Positions 24,738 to 32,700 of a DNA stretch of 43,299 nt are shown in pieces (within the stretch, counting starts at the first letter, position 1; each line of letters opens with the position of its first letter). This stretch comes from a bacterium (GTDB lineage: Bacteria; Bdellovibrionota_C; UBA2361; RFPC01). The position numbers and the translations under genes were made by a program. Below the pieces are notes generated by a model. It was not told the DNA's origin. It worked only from the letters and a program-made list of their open reading frames with translations, and ran no database searches. The DNA lies in the NCBI GenBank assembly GCA_022763385.1, contig JALEGQ010000106.1:1-43299 (forward strand), written 5' to 3'.

Positions 24738-24786
24738 GCCGATAAAGAGGTCATATCAGCCAATAAAAACGGAAACTTTGATCGGC
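24738..24786 (+). promoter_or_regulatory. Stem-loop leader of Cys-rich lipoprotein gene
   Basis: GCCGATAAAG (24738-24747) pairs with CTTTGATCGGC (24776-24786): 10 bp with one bulged G, enclosing a 28-nt AT-rich loop. The direct repeat ACTTTGAT occurs at 24726-24733 and 24775-24782. The lipoprotein ATG follows at 24810 after a strong SD. Confidence 0.4.
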
Positions 24787-24809
24787 TGGCAGTATAAAAA
24801 GGAGATGTA

Positions 24810-25478
24810 ATGAAAAAAGTTTTACCATGCCCAAGAAAAGTCTTGGTACTCATTTTGGTTTTTCTCAGTCTGGGAGCTTTTACCGGATGCGGTGGAGGAA
24901 GTGCCGGAACCGGTATATACAGTAGCGGCCTCGATACGGAGCGTCCTCTAAAGACTCTTACGGACGATGAGCATGTTAAGCTCTGTCGATCCATCGCAGA
25001 GCAAACCTTAAGAATCGTCCAAGAGGAGTCTTTCTGTACTTTCTTTGGAGTGATTTCCGAGACCGTTTTTTCGGGAGGCTTTCAATTTGGCGATGAAATG
25101 TCAGAGGAAACACCTCTGGAGAGTTCTGTAGAGGACGACTTTTCGTTGCTGTGTGAGGATGTCCAATCATCTTGTCAGGAGGGGTTTTCAGACTTAGTAA
25201 GTCAACAGAGCGACGAGGAGATTGTCATGTCGTGTACTGTTTCCCCGGTTCCTCAACTTGTTGGATGCGATGTGAGTATTGGTGAGTTGGAGAGGTGTAT
25301 CGATCAAGATATCAATCAGTTTCTTGCGATTTCCTCGACGTTTACCTGTGATGATGCTGGAGATCTTGACCGACTAGAGACAGCTCTCTCAGAGCTTCAG
25401 GGAGTGCCTCGATCTCCGGAGTGTTTGTCGATCGAACAGAAGTGTCCCGGAGTCTTTACCGAATCACTGGGGTTTTAA
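24810..25478 (+). CDS. Cys-rich lipoprotein, unknown
   Basis: A 222-residue protein with a lipoprotein signal: basic start, hydrophobic core (VLVLILVFLSLGAF) and TGC with Cys 27 as the likely lipidated residue, followed by GGGSAGTG, a flexible tether. The mature part is acidic, helical and carries about a dozen Cys residues in spaced pairs, suggesting disulfides in the periplasm or at the surface. An ideal AGGAG SD precedes ATG 24810. No family recognised. It shares the Cys-rich exported character of the upstream gene; both may belong to one extracellular function. A large hairpin lies just after the stop. Confidence 0.68.
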   Translation: MKKVLPCPRKVLVLILVFLSLGAFTGCGGGSAGTGIYSSGLDTERPLKTLTDDEHVKLCRSIAEQTLRIVQEESFCTFFGVISETVFSGGFQFGDEMSEETPLESSVEDDFSLLCEDVQSSCQEGFSDLVSQQSDEEIVMSCTVSPVPQLVGCDVSIGELERCIDQDINQFLAISSTFTCDDAGDLDRLETALSELQGVPRSPECLSIEQKCPGVFTESLGF

Positions 25479-25504
25479 TGGGGGAGAGACTTTCTCTACT
25501 GGGA

Positions 25505-25551
25505 ACTCTTTACCGGTTGAGCCGCAGAAAGCGGTTTCACCGGTAAAGAGT
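25505..25551. repeat. Long inverted repeat/hairpin after lipoprotein gene
   Basis: ACTCTTTACCGGT (25505-25517) and ACCGGTAAAGAGT (25539-25551) are perfect 13-bp complements. Between them CCGC/GCGG (25522-25525/25531-25534) and flanking wobble pairs extend the stem to nearly 20 bp with an AGAAA loop. No T run follows, so it is not a standard rho-independent terminator in either direction. A 3'-end stabiliser or protein-binding site is possible. Confidence 0.7.
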
Positions 25552-25625
25552 GCTCCATAGGGGGTGAGATTTGACAGGGTACCCGACTCACGTAAGATCA
25601 GGCGCGTTACGTGAGGGGGTGTCTC

Positions 25626-26891
25626 GTGAGACCGTTTGTTCCGCTGCTTCAAATTTTTGGCTTGCTCGGTGGTGCTTTCGCGCTTCTGCTCTTTGTTGAG
25701 GGAGGTGTGGGGGGCCCGAGAGACAGGACGAGCACGAGTCGCCCTCGCGACCGGTTTGAAGAAGATCTTCTTCGGAGGGCAAAGAAGCGGCCCTACCGAC
25801 CGTATCATCTCCTGACGGTATATAAGCCGGAGAAATCCTCTCCTGGTTTTACCCTCTTCGGAGTGAATGAGGCTGAAGAGGTGTTGTTGCTCGACCACAA
25901 GGGGGCTGTCCGCGCGAGCTGGCCGATTGATTCGGATCGAGCAGTGCTCCTGAAGGAGAGCTGTTCACTGCTCGCTACCCACGGAACGGTTGCCGGATCA
26001 AAGGTTGCTCCGTGGGACGAGCTTCGCTATTTCCTCCGCGAGTATGACCTCGGGGGAGATGCTCTCTGGGAATACCGTTCTGAAGATATCCTTCACCATG
26101 ATGTTCGGGCGCTCCATGATGCGGATACGTTTCTCTCTCTCCGCCGGCGTCTTGTGCCGTACCGAGGTGCGCTGAATTACAAAGAGAACTTTCAGGTGAA
26201 GGCAGATGGAATCGTGGTGGTAAACCGTTCTGGGGACGAAGTGTTTTCCTGGAATAGTGAGGAGCATCTTCCCCACGACTTCTGTGGGATTCGAGAGTGT
26301 CCGAGTGTGGAGGAGACCGAAGTTTCACGGGCGGAGTTAAAGCGACGGAAGGATTGGACACACGCAAATACCGTGAGTGAGATCCCCAAGAACCGGTGGT
26401 TTGATGCCGGAGACGAACGGTTTCGTCCTGGGAATTTTCTTCTTCATGTCAGAAATTTCTGGATGTCTTTTATTATTGAACGAGAATCCAAAGAGATCGT
26501 TTGGCAGTTTCCGAAGAAAGAGGAGTTTGAGAGCTCTCCCGAGCTCCGTATTCGGGGAGGGCACGAGTCTCACATGATTGCGCCAGGACTTCCCGGTGCA
26601 GGGAATATCCTGATCCTCGATAACGGCAATATTCAGATACGTCCCTATTCGCGGATCCTTGAGATCGATCCGGTGGCGCGGAAGATCGTATGGTCTTATG
26701 AGGATCGGGCTGGGTTCTTTACCCGAACCGCAGGCGCGACACAACGGCTTCCGAATGGGAATACCTTGATCTCTGAGGATCTCAGGGGAAGGGTGTTTGA
26801 AGTCACCCCTCAGGGCGAGGTCGTCTGGGAGGTTCGGACCCCCTTTCGTACCGCAAGGGCTCGCCGATATCCACTCGATTGGTGTGAGTAA
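25626..26891 (+). CDS. Arylsulfotransferase (ASST) family protein
   Basis: A 421-residue member of the PAPS-independent arylsulfotransferase family, which moves sulfate between phenolic esters in the periplasm. An N-terminal hydrophobic anchor (~3-26) is followed by a predicted beta-propeller. His-bearing blades typical of the family are visible: LHHDVRALH (~156), DWTHANTV (His ~246), GGHESHM (His ~313 and 316) and GATQRLPNGNTLISE. GTG 25626 has GAGGGGG upstream and is preferred over GTG 25611. Followed after 5 nt by a DUF374 acyltransferase. Enzyme activity is inferred; some relatives are structural. Confidence 0.82.
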   Translation: MRPFVPLLQIFGLLGGAFALLLFVEGGVGGPRDRTSTSRPRDRFEEDLLRRAKKRPYRPYHLLTVYKPEKSSPGFTLFGVNEAEEVLLLDHKGAVRASWPIDSDRAVLLKESCSLLATHGTVAGSKVAPWDELRYFLREYDLGGDALWEYRSEDILHHDVRALHDADTFLSLRRRLVPYRGALNYKENFQVKADGIVVVNRSGDEVFSWNSEEHLPHDFCGIRECPSVEETEVSRAELKRRKDWTHANTVSEIPKNRWFDAGDERFRPGNFLLHVRNFWMSFIIERESKEIVWQFPKKEEFESSPELRIRGGHESHMIAPGLPGAGNILILDNGNIQIRPYSRILEIDPVARKIVWSYEDRAGFFTRTAGATQRLPNGNTLISEDLRGRVFEVTPQGEVVWEVRTPFRTARARRYPLDWCE

Positions 26892-26896
26892 GGGGT

Positions 26897-27649
26897 GTGA
26901 GGTTGAAGACTACCGATCTTCGGGAAAAGGTTCTCGGATTTCTTGGGGCACAGCTGCTCCGATTGTTGAATGCCACCCTCTCTTGGGAGAAAGCCGGTTT
27001 AGATCCTCGTGGAGAGCATTGGAGTTACGGGGAGCCGATTATCCTCGCCTTTTGGCATAGTGATCAACTGATGGGGCCGTGGACCTATCTTGGCTTTTCT
27101 CCTCCAGAAAATGATCGAGGCCGAAAACGCCGAACGGTGAGTGCTCTGATCAGTCAGCATTCTGATGGAAGGCTGATCGCGTCCGCGATGAGCTTTCTCG
27201 GTATTGAGAACGTGGCGGGCTCTTCAACGCGGGGTGGTGCTCGTGCTTTTGTCCAGATGAAGCGGGCAATCGAGGATGAGGGGTCTCATATTACGATTAC
27301 CCCAGATGGTCCAAAGGGGCCTCCAAGAGAAGCAAAGGTCGGCGCAGTCTCTCTCAGCGCCCACACGGGAGCTCCAATACTCCCCGTAGGTATCGCGTTC
27401 GAGCGGTGTTGGCGGGCCCGGAGCTGGGATGAGATGTTGATTCCGAAGCCGTTCAGCCGAGCTCGAATGGTTGCGGGGCCGCTACTTCAGATTCCCAAAG
27501 GGGTTCAGGGAGAAGAGCTCGTCCATCATCAGGAGCAGCTTACCGCGGCCTTGAACGAAGCAAAGAGTCGGGCCGAGGAGCCATTTCGTACTGACGGTTC
27601 GGTGGGAAGGGGCGGCGAAAGGCCTCACTTTCGTCTGAAAGGGGAATAG
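26897..27649 (+). CDS. DUF374 lysophospholipid acyltransferase-like protein
   Basis: A 250-residue LPLAT-superfamily protein of the DUF374 type. Visible blocks are ILAFWHSDQL, ALISQHSDGRLIASAMSFLGI, GSSTRGGARAF and TPDGPKGPPREAKVGAVSLSAHTGAPILPVGI, in the family order. Members are membrane-associated acyltransferases of uncertain substrate, possibly in lipid A or glycolipid assembly. Start GTG 26897 (or TTG 26903) follows an AAGGGG. It lies 5 nt after the ASST gene, so the two are co-translated, and fabH follows after 115 nt. Confidence 0.85.
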   Translation: MRLKTTDLREKVLGFLGAQLLRLLNATLSWEKAGLDPRGEHWSYGEPIILAFWHSDQLMGPWTYLGFSPPENDRGRKRRTVSALISQHSDGRLIASAMSFLGIENVAGSSTRGGARAFVQMKRAIEDEGSHITITPDGPKGPPREAKVGAVSLSAHTGAPILPVGIAFERCWRARSWDEMLIPKPFSRARMVAGPLLQIPKGVQGEELVHHQEQLTAALNEAKSRAEEPFRTDGSVGRGGERPHFRLKGE

Positions 27650-27693
27650 GGCCTCCTGAGAGGAGAATAGGGGTCGGAGATTGTTCCACACGA

Positions 27694-27721
27694 CAACTGT
27701 GATACCCTATAACCTCAGTTG
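27694..27721 (+). promoter_or_regulatory. fabH -10 element inside an inverted repeat
   Basis: TATAAC (27708-27713) is a plausible -10 with a leader of about 45-50 nt to ATG 27765. It is enclosed by CAACTG (27694-27699) and CAGTTG (27716-27721). A regulator bound to the repeat would block the promoter. A short CTCCT/AGGAG hairpin (27653-27665) lies upstream, after the acyltransferase stop. The -35 is poor. Confidence 0.4.
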
Positions 27722-27764
27722 AGATAGCAATAAGGAATGTTTTCTCTCACGAGAGCAAGTATAT

Positions 27765-28823
27765 ATGTCCCATAAATGTAGTGATGCTTCTTCTGGATAC
27801 CAGGTGCTCACGGCGAGAAACCGGGTGATCGGAACGGGCTCGGCTCTCCCCTCCCGTCAGGTGACGAATCGTGAGCTCTCAACCTTCCTTGACACCGATG
27901 ATCAGTGGATTGAGGACCGAGTTGGCATCCGCTCTCGGTATGTCTGTGCTGAATCTGAAAGTACGGTATCTCTGGCGGTTGCGGCAGCTCAGCAAGCGCT
28001 CAACTCTGCAGGGATTGAGGCTGACGAAATTGAGTTGGTCGTTCTTGGCACCTTTACTCCGGAACGCTCGCTTCCCTCTGTCGCTGCGCTCGTTGCAGAA
28101 GCGCTCGATATTCAAGATGTGGCGGCCTTTGATATCCAGGCAGCGTGTTCGGGATTCCTCTTTAGTTTTGCAACGGCTGAGGCCTTGATGAGTTCGCTCG
28201 GAGTGAGGACGGCCCTCGTTATCGGAGCAGACACCCTTTCACGAGTCGTTGACTGGAGCGACCGAAATACGGCGGTGCTCTTTGGAGACGGTGCCGGTGC
28301 CTGTATTCTCCAACGTCCCGAGGGAGTTGCGGCCCATGAGGCAAAACCAGCGGTTCTTTCGAGCTATCTGAGAACGTTTGCCGAGGGAGCGGAGCTCATC
28401 ACGTGTGAAGAGATCGAGCGTAAGGGGGAGCAGAGAGTTTCTTCTCTGCTCGGCGAACGGGGGGAGAAGGGTCCGTTTCTTCAGATGAAGGGGCGCTCTG
28501 TCTTTAAGGCGGGGGTGCAGTTAATGACGGCTTCGATCTTTCAGGTTTTGAAGAGTGCCTCGCTCTCTATTGAAGAGGTCAGTCTTTTTATTCCTCACCA
28601 GTCAAATATTCGGATGATTGAGAGTGTGGCAGAAAATATTGATCTCAAAGATCAGACGAAGATCGCTACGACGATTGACGAGGTGGGCAATACCTCAGCC
28701 GCTTCTATCCCCATTACCCTTGACCGCTACGCAAGGGAGGGGAGAATTTCTCGAGGAGATATCCTCCTGCTGACCGCAGTCGGAAGTGGTATTTCGTACG
28801 GTTCCCTCCTTTTACGCTGGTAG
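27765..28823 (+). CDS. fabH: Beta-ketoacyl-ACP synthase III (FabH-type)
   Basis: A 352-residue condensing enzyme of the KAS III family, which starts fatty acid synthesis from acyl-CoA and malonyl-ACP. The Cys-His-Asn triad is present: C128 in QAACSGF, H278 in FIPHQSNIRM and N309 in VGNTSAAS. The protein is about 30 residues longer than usual, mainly an N-terminal extension before RNRVIGTGSALP and a middle insert. There is no fabD/fabG/acpP cluster, so a paralogue in a special lipid pathway is as likely as the housekeeping enzyme. The ASST and DUF374 genes upstream support lipid work. Confidence 0.88.
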   Translation: MSHKCSDASSGYQVLTARNRVIGTGSALPSRQVTNRELSTFLDTDDQWIEDRVGIRSRYVCAESESTVSLAVAAAQQALNSAGIEADEIELVVLGTFTPERSLPSVAALVAEALDIQDVAAFDIQAACSGFLFSFATAEALMSSLGVRTALVIGADTLSRVVDWSDRNTAVLFGDGAGACILQRPEGVAAHEAKPAVLSSYLRTFAEGAELITCEEIERKGEQRVSSLLGERGEKGPFLQMKGRSVFKAGVQLMTASIFQVLKSASLSIEEVSLFIPHQSNIRMIESVAENIDLKDQTKIATTIDEVGNTSAASIPITLDRYAREGRISRGDILLLTAVGSGISYGSLLLRW

Positions 28824-28996
28824 TATTTCTTATCTTCCAATATTTGAAGGTGAGAGTGAGAAGCACGAACGGTGTTTGTTCCGATTCGATGTTGCCTGCT
28901 GCGTTTAAGGATGACAGGTGGCCAGGCTTTTCTTTTTGCCCTGTTGATACGGATATCACTCATACCGCAGAATATCGAAAGGGGGATAGATACCGT

Positions 28997-29992
28997 ATGG
29001 CCACTTCTTTTGTTACTCACTCTGTGAGAGTTCTTTTCTTTCTCGTGCTTTGTGTGGCTCCAGCGGTGAGCTTTGCTGAAGAGCTTTTTGGTGTCACGAT
29101 TTCATTTGGTGCACGTTCTTATGGAACGGATCTCGTTTCCTTTGATGTGGATACCGGCCGGGCGTCGTTTGTTGCCGACCTTCGTCCGCACTGGATTGTT
29201 CATGAAAAGGCGATAACTCGAGTCGGTAATAACCGGGTAGCCCTACTGCTGAAGTCCTCTGACCCGAATGCGGATGATGTCCATCTTCGAATTATCAACA
29301 CCCGTACCGGATTAACGGAGGACCAGTTTCAATTCCCGGCCCCTCTTGCCCACCAGGCGAAAAATTCGGACGAATTCTACCTCGGATGGAATCGCATGGT
29401 TCCATCGGTGTATATGGCCTTTATCGATCAGGTAAATACCGATGCCCATATCCATCTTGCTGCTTACCATATGCCATCGAGTACCTTTTCTTACATTGAT
29501 ACCGTTGTTACTCCGAATGCTGGGTATCAGAGCCTGACCTTTGATAAGAGTCGACCAGGTTTTTACGTCGTGAGTCGAGATAGCGGGGGACAACTCGATA
29601 AGCAGATCTACTTTGATTTTGCGAGTAGAACGCTTCAACCCCATCTGATTACGCCAGTTCCAGCAACTGCTCGTCTGCTCGAACAGCAGGTTGATCCGAA
29701 TACCGGAACGTCTCTTCTCCTCTTCCAGGCAACGCAGAATCTCGTTGAAGGATTACAGTTCTTTGCTACTCATTGGTCCCCGCATACGGGAGGATTTATT
29801 CCAACTCTTCCCATGCCGAATGAGGGAGGGGTATTCCCTCGCCGTGGTGTCCTCCTGAGAAACTACGTGCACTATACCCAGTTTGTCGCTACGAGTGGTC
29901 ACGATATCCTTCTTAGGACCAACCTTCTGCGAGGCACCACAGACCACGTGCTGCTCAGTGGCGAGTATCTTGAGCTACTCGCTATTTTTTAG
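28997..29992 (+). CDS. Hypothetical exported protein (331 aa)
   Basis: With ATG 28997 the protein has a Sec signal peptide (VRVLFFLVLCVAPAVSFA, cleavage near residue 27) and a mature region made of short beta strands with many DxxTG-type turns (DVDTGRAS, INTRTGLT, DPNTGTS). The repeated strand-turn pattern is compatible with a beta-propeller. An upstream start at 28844 would bury the signal. GGGGG lies about 10 nt before the start. No family recognised, and no operon partner: the gaps on both sides exceed 100 nt. Periplasmic or secreted; function unknown. Confidence 0.65.
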   Translation: MATSFVTHSVRVLFFLVLCVAPAVSFAEELFGVTISFGARSYGTDLVSFDVDTGRASFVADLRPHWIVHEKAITRVGNNRVALLLKSSDPNADDVHLRIINTRTGLTEDQFQFPAPLAHQAKNSDEFYLGWNRMVPSVYMAFIDQVNTDAHIHLAAYHMPSSTFSYIDTVVTPNAGYQSLTFDKSRPGFYVVSRDSGGQLDKQIYFDFASRTLQPHLITPVPATARLLEQQVDPNTGTSLLLFQATQNLVEGLQFFATHWSPHTGGFIPTLPMPNEGGVFPRRGVLLRNYVHYTQFVATSGHDILLRTNLLRGTTDHVLLSGEYLELLAIF

Positions 29993-30110
29993 AGCGCTCA
30001 GCTTTTGGCAACCAAAGTCGGATATTTTCATCGGGGGCAGGTATAACACCTCGCCGTGGCATTCTCTTTGAGTACTGCTATAGTAGTGGCAGCGTTTCAG
30101 GGAGGGTGAT

Positions 30111-30668
30111 ATGCGATATTTGGTCTTTGTTCTTATTCTTATGATTGGGGTTCTTGGGGGGTGCCAAGAACAGGGAGACTCTCCTCACAAGAAAGCCGTT
30201 GAGAAGGCGTCGTCGGTTGAGAAGGGGACTCCTGTTGTTTCAGAGCGCTCTCAAGAGCAGGAGAAAGAAGAGACCCCCTTGACCAAGCAAACGAAGCATT
30301 CTCGAAAGAAAGGGAAAGAAAAGGGGTCCAAAAAGCTTACCGCGGAAGATGTAAAGAAAGAGACGATGGAGGCCGTTCGTACGGCAAAACGTTTTACGGA
30401 GCAGACGGAAGCAGAGTATCACGCCAAGCTTGATAAGAGATTTGCTCAGTTTGTTGAGAAGCTCGACGCGCTTCGGGCTTCAGCAGAGAAGCGCACGGAG
30501 GCCGCGAAGGCGAAGGTTTCGATGGAAGTCCGAGCAATCGAGAGCAAGATGGAGGTGACGGCTGAGCAGCTTGAGAAGTTTAACGACGGAAGCGGTGCTC
30601 AGTTGAAGAAGCTCGCGCAAGATTTCGAAGAGATGCTCAGTGATCTCGATGAAGTTCAGAAGCAGTAA
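30111..30668 (+). CDS. Coiled-coil lipoprotein, unknown
   Basis: A 185-residue protein with a good lipobox (VLGGC, Cys 18) after a hydrophobic core, so it is probably lipid-anchored. Residues ~20-75 are a charged low-complexity linker rich in Lys and Glu. Residues ~78-182 are continuous amphipathic helix of coiled-coil character (KRFTEQTEAEYHAKLDKRF...). The start has a strong AGGGAGGG SD, and the M48 protease gene starts 9 nt after the stop. A possible promoter (GTGGCA, then TATAGT about 17 nt on, near 30057-30085) precedes it. Such lipoproteins may act as adaptors or substrates of the neighbouring protease; inference only. Confidence 0.7.
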   Translation: MRYLVFVLILMIGVLGGCQEQGDSPHKKAVEKASSVEKGTPVVSERSQEQEKEETPLTKQTKHSRKKGKEKGSKKLTAEDVKKETMEAVRTAKRFTEQTEAEYHAKLDKRFAQFVEKLDALRASAEKRTEAAKAKVSMEVRAIESKMEVTAEQLEKFNDGSGAQLKKLAQDFEEMLSDLDEVQKQ

Positions 30669-30677
30669 AGACGCGAC

Positions 30678-31571
30678 GTGAGGTTTCGATTTCCCGGGAG
30701 TTTGCGAGGACGAGGAGCGCTGCGAGGACTCGGCACGAGTCGGGCGCTGAGGAGCCGTCGGAGTGGAAAGCTCCGCGTGTGGCCGCTGCTCGTCTTTGTG
30801 GCCTTTGTCGGTTTTTACTACGTTTCAAACCAGCAAGAAGTTCCCCTGACGGGGAGAACGCAGCTCGTTGATATGACGAGAGCGCAAGAGGTTGCGCTGG
30901 GAGTGCAGTCGTATCGAAAGATTCTTTCTGAGCTCGATGTCGTCTCGGTGGGCCCAGAGGTTGAGTTTGTTCAGGAGGTCGCAGAACTCCTCGTGCCGGT
31001 GGTAGAGGAGGCAGATTTTTCATGGGAATTCTCTGTTGCTCGCTCTCCGGAGGCGAACGCCTTTGCTCTTCCGGGTGGCAAGGTGGTCGTGTATACCGGA
31101 ATCCTTCCCATTGTCGGGAACAGAGACGGTCTTGCTACCGTCCTTGGGCATGAGATGGCCCACGCCGTGGCACGGCATGGAGCAGAGCGGATGGCGCAGC
31201 AGAAGCTTGCGCAGTGGGCGGGGATGGCAGTTTCTCTCTCTGTCGGAGAGATGGAGCCGGCGACACAGCGGATGGTGCTTGGAGCCTTCGGTGTCGGAAG
31301 TCGATTTGGGGTACTCCTGCCTTTTTCGAGGAAGCATGAATCTGAGGCTGATTATATGGGCCTGATCTATCTTGCCCGAGCCTGTTTTCATCCGAGTGAG
31401 GCGCCTGAGGTGTGGCGAAGAATGGGGCAGCACGCTGCACACCGTCAGTTGGAGATCCTTTCGACGCACCCGGCACCAGAGACTCGGGTGCAGCAATTTC
31501 AGCAGTGGATGCCAGAAGCGCTTGCCGTGCGAAGGGAGTACTGCTCCTCGCGCGCAGAGGGAGAGAGATGA
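30678..31571 (+). CDS. M48-family zinc metallopeptidase
   Basis: A 297-residue membrane-anchored M48 protease of the BepA/LoiP/YcaL type. A basic N-terminus leads to one TM segment (~34-50), then the catalytic domain with H158-E-M-A-H162 and the downstream glutamate motif ESEAD (~221). It starts at GTG 30678 and lies after the coiled-coil lipoprotein. Its stop overlaps the next ATG (ATGA), so translation is coupled. Members clear misfolded outer-membrane proteins or degrade membrane-damaged proteins; the specific role here is unknown. Confidence 0.87.
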   Translation: MRFRFPGSLRGRGALRGLGTSRALRSRRSGKLRVWPLLVFVAFVGFYYVSNQQEVPLTGRTQLVDMTRAQEVALGVQSYRKILSELDVVSVGPEVEFVQEVAELLVPVVEEADFSWEFSVARSPEANAFALPGGKVVVYTGILPIVGNRDGLATVLGHEMAHAVARHGAERMAQQKLAQWAGMAVSLSVGEMEPATQRMVLGAFGVGSRFGVLLPFSRKHESEADYMGLIYLARACFHPSEAPEVWRRMGQHAAHRQLEILSTHPAPETRVQQFQQWMPEALAVRREYCSSRAEGER

Positions 31572-32683
31572 GTACCACGCTTACCGTTTCAGAGGCGGTT
31601 CTCCGTTCGATCATTGCTGATTGCCTGAAAGACTTTGACCTCCCACTGGAAGAAGAACGGATACTTACTGACACCCTCCTCGATGCGAACCTGACGGGAT
31701 ACAACTCACACGGAGTGATCAGACTTCCCATGTTTCTCGAAGGGTTAAGAGCAGGAAAGTATCGTCCTGGTTCATCTCCAAAGATTCTCCAAGAGACACC
31801 CGTAGCCCTTCACATCGATGGATCGGGAGCGCTCGGTCCGGTAACGGCGACTTGGGCTGTTCAGCAGGCCACGAAGCGGGCAAAAGAGTACGGAATTGGC
31901 TGTGTGAGTTGTTGCAATACTCGGTATGTGGCTCGGCTTGGTGGATATCTCTCTCAGGCAGCCGATGATGGCTATGTCACGTTGCTCTTTGTTAACGACG
32001 CTGGAAGCGCCCCCTCGGTAGCCCCGTGGGGGGGAGTGACCCCTCTACTGAGCACTAACCCCATTGCAGCGGGAGTTCCGTATACGGGGCACGACCCGAT
32101 TCTGATCGATATTTCAAGTGCTCTCACCGCTCGAGGAAAACTTCTCGCTCTCCAAGATGCGGGAGAGCAGGCACCAGAAGGTTACCTCATTGATCAACAG
32201 CAGCAGAGCATTCGTGAGCCGGAGCGAGTTCTTGCTCGTGAGGATCCAGAGGGAAGTATCTTGCCGCTTGGGGGATTGCTTGCGGGTCATAAAGGATTTG
32301 CACTCGGGGTCCTCGTGGATGTCTTGGCGGGCGCGCTGACTGGAGCTGGGTGTAGCAGTGGGTCGTGGCAAGAGCACGATAACAGTGGGGTGTTTCTGAT
32401 CGCTCTCGCCCCTGAGTTCTTTTCGTCTCGTAAGACCTTTGATCAGGAGATCTCGAACTACGTCACAAATCTGAAGGGAGGAAAGAAAGCTCCTGGAGTA
32501 GAAGAGATCTTTTATCCCGGAGAGCGTGCTGCTCGAGAGCGTCGCCGAAGAGCCAAAGAAGGCATACCTCTTGAGCGAGGAACGTGGGAGAAGCTGCGTG
32601 ACATGCTCTCTCAATTCGGTCGAGAGGAGCGCTACTCCATTACCGTGGACTCACTTGGCGCTGAGCACGTTCAGCTTAGGTAA
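31568..32683 (+). CDS. Ldh_2-family malate/lactate-type dehydrogenase
   Basis: A 371-residue NAD(P)-dependent oxidoreductase of the malate/L-sulfolactate dehydrogenase family, unrelated to classical LDH. The catalytic His in NSHGVIRLP (H48), the GIGCVSCCNTRY region, STNPIAAGVP and GHKGFALG match the family. Substrate cannot be read: malate, lactate, ureidoglycolate and sulfolactate enzymes all share these. ATG 31568 overlaps the M48 stop by 4 bp; a longer in-frame ORF begins at 31412 but lies inside the protease. Convergent with acs; the 17-nt gap contains a perfect CCCAACGTTGGG palindrome (32687-32698). Confidence 0.87.
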   Translation: MSTTLTVSEAVLRSIIADCLKDFDLPLEEERILTDTLLDANLTGYNSHGVIRLPMFLEGLRAGKYRPGSSPKILQETPVALHIDGSGALGPVTATWAVQQATKRAKEYGIGCVSCCNTRYVARLGGYLSQAADDGYVTLLFVNDAGSAPSVAPWGGVTPLLSTNPIAAGVPYTGHDPILIDISSALTARGKLLALQDAGEQAPEGYLIDQQQQSIREPERVLAREDPEGSILPLGGLLAGHKGFALGVLVDVLAGALTGAGCSSGSWQEHDNSGVFLIALAPEFFSSRKTFDQEISNYVTNLKGGKKAPGVEEIFYPGERAARERRRRAKEGIPLERGTWEKLRDMLSQFGREERYSITVDSLGAEHVQLR

Positions 32684-32700
32684 GGTCCCAACGTTGGGGG

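Noticed and set aside
32687-32698. CCCAACGTTGGG palindrome between convergent genes as a terminator
   Set aside because: With a four-base loop only four pairs form; no T tract follows. It may be chance in a 17-nt gap.
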